From positions 1 to 64,000 of the forward strand of contig CAKSQS010000009.1 of assembly GCA_934486705.1 (NCBI GenBank): 64,000 nucleotides of DNA. The letters are read 5' to 3'. The notes beneath the pieces are model-generated. The model searched no databases, was not told the origin of the DNA, and saw only the letters and a program-made list of their open reading frames with translations. Origin of the DNA: an uncultured Eubacteriales bacterium. Lineage in GTDB: Bacteria; Bacillota; Clostridia; Oscillospirales; Acutalibacteraceae. Below, in pieces: positions 61,601 through 64,000 of the stretch (positions within the stretch are counted from its first letter, which is position 1; every line of letters begins with the position of its first letter). The translations under genes were made by a program, and so were the position numbers.

Positions 61601-61784
61601 GAACGGGGACGGCCGTGTGAACACCATGGACTACACACGTCTGCTCAAGCACGTGAACGAGACCCAGCTGCTGACCGATGCGTATGCGCTGAAGTGTTCC
61701 GATGTGAACAAGGATAATCGTGTGAACACCATGGACTACACGCGTCTGCTTAAGCATGTGAATGAGACCCAACCCCTGTGGTAA
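58668..61784 (+). CDS. Large secreted protein with C-terminal dockerin
   Basis: A 1038-residue exported protein from GTG 58668 after GGGGTG. Signal peptide 1-30 (RKRKWLSFLLAVMMLVSAAP). Residues about 35-330 have right-handed-parallel-beta-helix-like, Gly/Asn-rich turns (LDLNGHTVNAYVKYYSEVGQ, SVTINGGTFDRVVLHSAPTP), as in pectate-lyase-like repeats. The middle is beta-rich with carboxypeptidase-regulatory-like SFLDGSDVTVSLFAAGSAQP near 890. The end (about 975-1038) is a type I dockerin with two Ca loops, DVNGDGRVNTMDYTRLLKH and DVNKDNRVNTMDYTRLLKH. It should be anchored through a cohesin. Confidence 0.85.
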   Translation: MRKRKWLSFLLAVMMLVSAAPFASVTAGAADVTVEVSTWGELKRALEYTTRCSVVKVVKDIETESLNGHTGLHQDNIIFMTMKMDKVLDLNGHTVNAYVKYYSEVGQGYLINVRHKDARLTIRDSVGGGALIGEFNQEFYYQFINVDGGTLVMESGTVKILCPSKDNQYKKCAISVSSTAVFNGGEVLTQVTSPGGEREERYLSRRLQAIRGEKGGSVTINGGTFDRVVLHSAPTPENRGKYELVVNGGFFRQSIALILVGDVYASNFDHLPMQINDAYFMRTTDKLDPCRLVIGGKMKSFYDRNWDYDILYNDIPGATLDDAKTMMWGLTPYLISENGAVFTDVHDGKWYVRGNMRRSVENGGPIMAFQGMSLGVQGGIARVISNAYGVKEVLLDGEPIEYGERGYNAPQVDTTAESEHQVTFVMYPISSMLRVLGYSYSNEYSTGYIRILVDDYTGQGMVHYPSVPESGNQPFSVTYYFNESNVDTLITMELQYNLMLETNGVKKQVMTGYKGAKVAQWVDRTQTIDTVYLNISQPLVQGDCTSGVFTAENNALYTVDDITGYWEHDDWDLKDNCPVPAILGDKYWRTVQVNIKEGYEGYKFDKNNPPKVKIRGLNRDCDDISVQVFNNGRSVGVSLASRPSEVIQSAWGTVAGLRAGSTVGGVNIKEKGSDFELNIKEIQRVKNGTVYSTSPNEAIDPDYTYRIKLVGTGKQGMTFRNGPEQYDITFHYYHNTNVKLRMYSDPNIAENYLEVPYDASAQAYVIDLVPEPDVINYDYLSLGVPLPWAGERPIYNNNLVAGLPGGVSVVNYTWYASATGVPIQADMTFNAGRRYHVNVILQCEEGYYIADDEELDAYVNGEKAYVSAQDGDRTTLTVGYSVPVASGVRGQAVSFLDGSDVTVSLFAAGSAQPQYTVTVPAGEKSGGKYTAVYDIPSVAAGTYTVQVSKNNHVTREYTVTVGGDVKTLNVEIRLLGDVNGDGRVNTMDYTRLLKHVNETQLLTDAYALKCSDVNKDNRVNTMDYTRLLKHVNETQPLW

Positions 61785-61957
61785 GCGCACCTACTATAGT
61801 CTTAATGCCGGACTGTCTGTTTCATACGCCTTATGAGAGAGGCACACGGTTTAAGAAATAAACCGGAGAGTAATCTCCCCACCCCGATCGCAACTAAGCG
61901 AGGCTGCGCCGGGATGTGTATTAAACGCCCCGCAAATTAATGAAAAGGAGCTTGGTC

Positions 61958-63643
61958 ATGAACAAGCGAATTACAACCCTATTCCTTTGTCTCGTTATGG
62001 TTGCAGCAATGCTGGTATCTGCAGTACCCGTATTTGCTGAGCCGTCGGCGCATCCGCCGATCACCTTTACAATCAAAGCGGACAAAACCACCGCGAAACC
62101 CGGCGACACCATCACCTATCAGGCGATTATCGGCCCGGTAGAAAAACTGCAAACAGCGGAATTTAAGCTGGTAATTCCGGATGAACTGGAATATACCGGC
62201 GGCAGCAGTCCGGAAGGGCTGGCGGCAAAAATGAACGCAACTACTGCAGAGTTCACATCCTCTACAATGAAGTTTAATCTCGGCGGCATCAACGACTATA
62301 CCAGCACCGGCGATACCCTGTTGGCAACCTTCACCTGCAAGGTAAAAGCTGGCGCAGCCGCCGGCGCGAAGCCTGTCGTTAAGGTTAAAGAGGGAGAGGG
62401 ATTCTTCTTTTTTGCCGATTCGGAAGAAAAATACTACACCATCAACTATGATCCCAACGGCGCTGCGGTCACCATCGCTGCCGCACCGAAGCCGGCGACC
62501 GGCATTACTCTTAATAAGAGCGTATTGACTTTGACTGCCGGTGGCAGTGACACAAGTCTTACGGCTAATGTCACTCCGTCCGATTCTACCGACACAGTGG
62601 CTTGGTCTACCAATAAGCCCGCTGTTGCAACCGTTGATGCCACGGGCAAAGTAACTGCAGTAGCCCAGGGCGAAGCGATCATTACCGCAAAGGCGGGAAC
62701 AAAAACAGCAACCTGCACGGTAACCGTAACCTGTGCCCATTCATCCCTGCGACCCGTTGCGGAAAAAGCCTCGAACTGCACGGAAAAAGGCTGGGACGCT
62801 TATAAGAAGTGCGATCTTTGCGGCAAGCTGTTTGACATGAACGGAAATCCCATTTCGGAAATTCCGTACAGAGCACTCAACAATGACCACGATTACAACA
62901 CTTCCGAGTGGGGTTATAAAGGTGCCGACGGACACGCTCATACCTGCAGCCGCAACGCGGAGCATCGTGATGACGTTCAGGCGCATACACCCGATCATGA
63001 GGGCGGAGCAACTTACGACTACGCTGTAAAATGCTCTGTGTGCAATTATGTGATTGAGCCGCAATTAGAGGCCGGCAACATTCGCATTGAGGTTCCCTTT
63101 AAGCTCACCGTGAAGAAGACCGGTGAAATGGATCCGGGTAAAGAAACCTTTAAGTTTGCCCTTGAGAGATTCGGTGCCACCACCGAATATACGGTGGTTC
63201 AGGATACCGTTGAGACCGACGGCGAAAAGACCTATGACGGTAAATTCGTATTCACGATCAGTGCAAATCAGGCAGGCAATCTGTCCGAGGGCTTCGTTAT
63301 CCGCCAGGTTAAGGGAAATGCGGAAGGCTGGACTTACGATGAGACAAAGTTCTATGCTATGCCGATGTTTGCCGATACCTACACAAACGTTGCAGGCTGG
63401 AGATTTTTAAAGTATGACGAGAACGCTGAGCTCGACTACAACAACCCGATTGAAGAAATCGGCTTCACCAACAGCTATAAAGCCAAGAAGCCGCTAACTC
63501 CTCCCGCACCGCAGAAGACCGAGTCTCCCAAGACCGGTGACAGCAACATGGCGGGACTTTGGATCGCTCTGTTGTTTGTATCCGCTGCTTCACTCACGGG
63601 AACAACACTGTATTCCCGCAAAAAGAGAGCGAATAACCGCTAA
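61958..63643 (+). CDS. Sortase-anchored surface protein, possible cohesin-like module
   Basis: A 561-residue protein from ATG 61958 after AAAGGAG. Signal peptide 1-27 ends VFA. Residues about 32-175 (KPGDTITYQAIIGPVEKLQT, AEFKLVIPDELEY) have the beta pattern of a cohesin-like module. A Big_2 immunoglobulin-like domain follows (GITLNKSVLTLTAGGSDTSL, AVATVDATGKVTAVAQGEAI), then Cys-x2-Cys modules (CDLCGKLFDMNG) like those of the LRR protein at 3442, a pilin-like domain (RIEVPFKLTVKKTGEMDPGK), and SPKTGDSN plus membrane helix and RKKRANNR, a sortase signal. The cohesin call is tentative. Confidence 0.8.
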   Translation: MNKRITTLFLCLVMVAAMLVSAVPVFAEPSAHPPITFTIKADKTTAKPGDTITYQAIIGPVEKLQTAEFKLVIPDELEYTGGSSPEGLAAKMNATTAEFTSSTMKFNLGGINDYTSTGDTLLATFTCKVKAGAAAGAKPVVKVKEGEGFFFFADSEEKYYTINYDPNGAAVTIAAAPKPATGITLNKSVLTLTAGGSDTSLTANVTPSDSTDTVAWSTNKPAVATVDATGKVTAVAQGEAIITAKAGTKTATCTVTVTCAHSSLRPVAEKASNCTEKGWDAYKKCDLCGKLFDMNGNPISEIPYRALNNDHDYNTSEWGYKGADGHAHTCSRNAEHRDDVQAHTPDHEGGATYDYAVKCSVCNYVIEPQLEAGNIRIEVPFKLTVKKTGEMDPGKETFKFALERFGATTEYTVVQDTVETDGEKTYDGKFVFTISANQAGNLSEGFVIRQVKGNAEGWTYDETKFYAMPMFADTYTNVAGWRFLKYDENAELDYNNPIEEIGFTNSYKAKKPLTPPAPQKTESPKTGDSNMAGLWIALLFVSAASLTGTTLYSRKKRANNR

Positions 63644-63670
63644 TATCGGAAAACCGAGACAAAGGATTTA

Positions 63671-63752
63671 AGCAAAGGGCGGGACGGAAGCCATCCGCCT
63701 TCGCCCTTTTGCTTTTCCAAAGAAAATCAAGCAGTTGGTTTTCTTTGGAAAG
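63671..63752 (+). terminator. Two stacked hairpins after the sortase-anchored gene
   Basis: AAGGGCG/CGCCCTT inside a longer stem (63673-63714) ends in TTTTGC; it is followed by TTTCCAAAGAAAA/TTTTCTTTGGAAA, a perfect 13-bp hairpin (63715-63752). The first is a convincing terminator; the second may be a repeat element. Confidence 0.65.
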
Positions 63753-63825
63753 GCAATGTTATGCAGTACCCCGCGAAGGTACCCGGCTTTAAAAAACATC
63801 TGTATTTTTTGAAGGAGGAAATGAG

Positions 63826-64000
63826 ATGAAAACAAGTAAACGAAATCGAGGGCTCAGCTTTTTACTGGTGCTGATAATGCTGGTCGGTATGCTGCCGCTG
63901 CTGCCGACCCAGAACGTCTCCGCAGAGGCCTATCCCAAGCTGACCAATTTGGTCGAGGGAACGGAGATATACTACGGTTACGTCTATTTTTTCTATAAAA
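63826..64000 (+). CDS. Secreted protein, truncated by window end
   Basis: From ATG 63826, after GAAGGAGG, a frame opens with a signal peptide (KRNRGLSFLLVLIMLVGMLP, then LLPTQNVSAEA) and continues to the end of the window (YPKLTNLVEGTEIYYGYVYF). Only 58 codons are visible, so no function can be given. It belongs to the same surface-protein locus. Confidence 0.7.
   Translation, partial: MKTSKRNRGLSFLLVLIMLVGMLPLLPTQNVSAEAYPKLTNLVEGTEIYYGYVYFFYK

Overview
This 64 kb window comes from the chromosome of a spore-forming, Gram-positive anaerobe of class Clostridia, most like an uncultured Oscillospiraceae/Ruminococcaceae gut bacterium. The lineage is inferred from gene content: the sporulation sigma factor sigG, a holB-ricT pair, an infC-rpmI-rplT operon with a Firmicutes-type leader, a tandem glycine riboswitch, BspA-like leucine-rich and dockerin-bearing secreted proteins, and an SPKTG sortase signal.

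Region 1 (1-17.4 kb) is ordinary core chromosome. It holds infC-rpmI-rplT, a glycine-riboswitch-controlled Na+/amino-acid symporter, a secreted LRR/dockerin protein, sigG, rpe, a MecA-like gene, a phosphomannomutase, a Cys-rich probable spore protein, a YitT-type membrane protein, a large membrane protein, trpS-holB-ricT, a small ferredoxin, smpB and ssrA (tmRNA).

Region 2 (17.4-42.8 kb) is a composite genomic island lying between the 3' end of tmRNA and a second copy of its last 14 bases (17376-17389 and 42813-42826). From left to right it holds tnpV; a three-gene sce7726 / sce7725 / RES-domain operon that looks like a defence or toxin system; a divergent restriction-modification operon (two N6-adenine methylase-type proteins and a GIY-YIG-helicase); a 281-bp segment bounded by perfect 22-bp inverted repeats next to a tyrosine recombinase, with a strong promoter now facing away from the restriction operon; a mobilisable element with sigma-like gene, mobC, relaxase (interrupted by a stop), parB-like gene and serine recombinase; and a second serine-recombinase element with a DUF927 ATPase and an operon of small membrane, SHOCT and DUF1643 proteins.

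Region 3 (42.8-54.4 kb) is a repeat-rich, decaying accessory region. An intact AraC regulator and GH2 beta-mannosidase sit among fragments of a GH20 hexosaminidase, a ROK-kinase/glycosidase chimera and other remnants. It is bracketed by about 180-bp inverted repeats and about 125-bp direct repeats. Next to it is an overlapping operon of three serine recombinases whose middle member has no catalytic domain.

Region 4 (54.4-64 kb) looks like a surface-protein locus with its own signalling: an XRE regulator, a histidine kinase split over two genes, a LuxR-type response regulator, a degenerate receiver with Glu at the phospho-acceptor position, a 1038-residue secreted protein ending in a dockerin, a sortase-anchored protein with a possible cohesin-like domain, and the start of another secreted protein cut by the window edge.

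The most striking candidates are the invertible promoter ahead of the restriction operon, the sce7726/sce7725/RES operon beside it, the three-recombinase cassette, and the dockerin/sortase-anchored pair with its pseudo-receiver.
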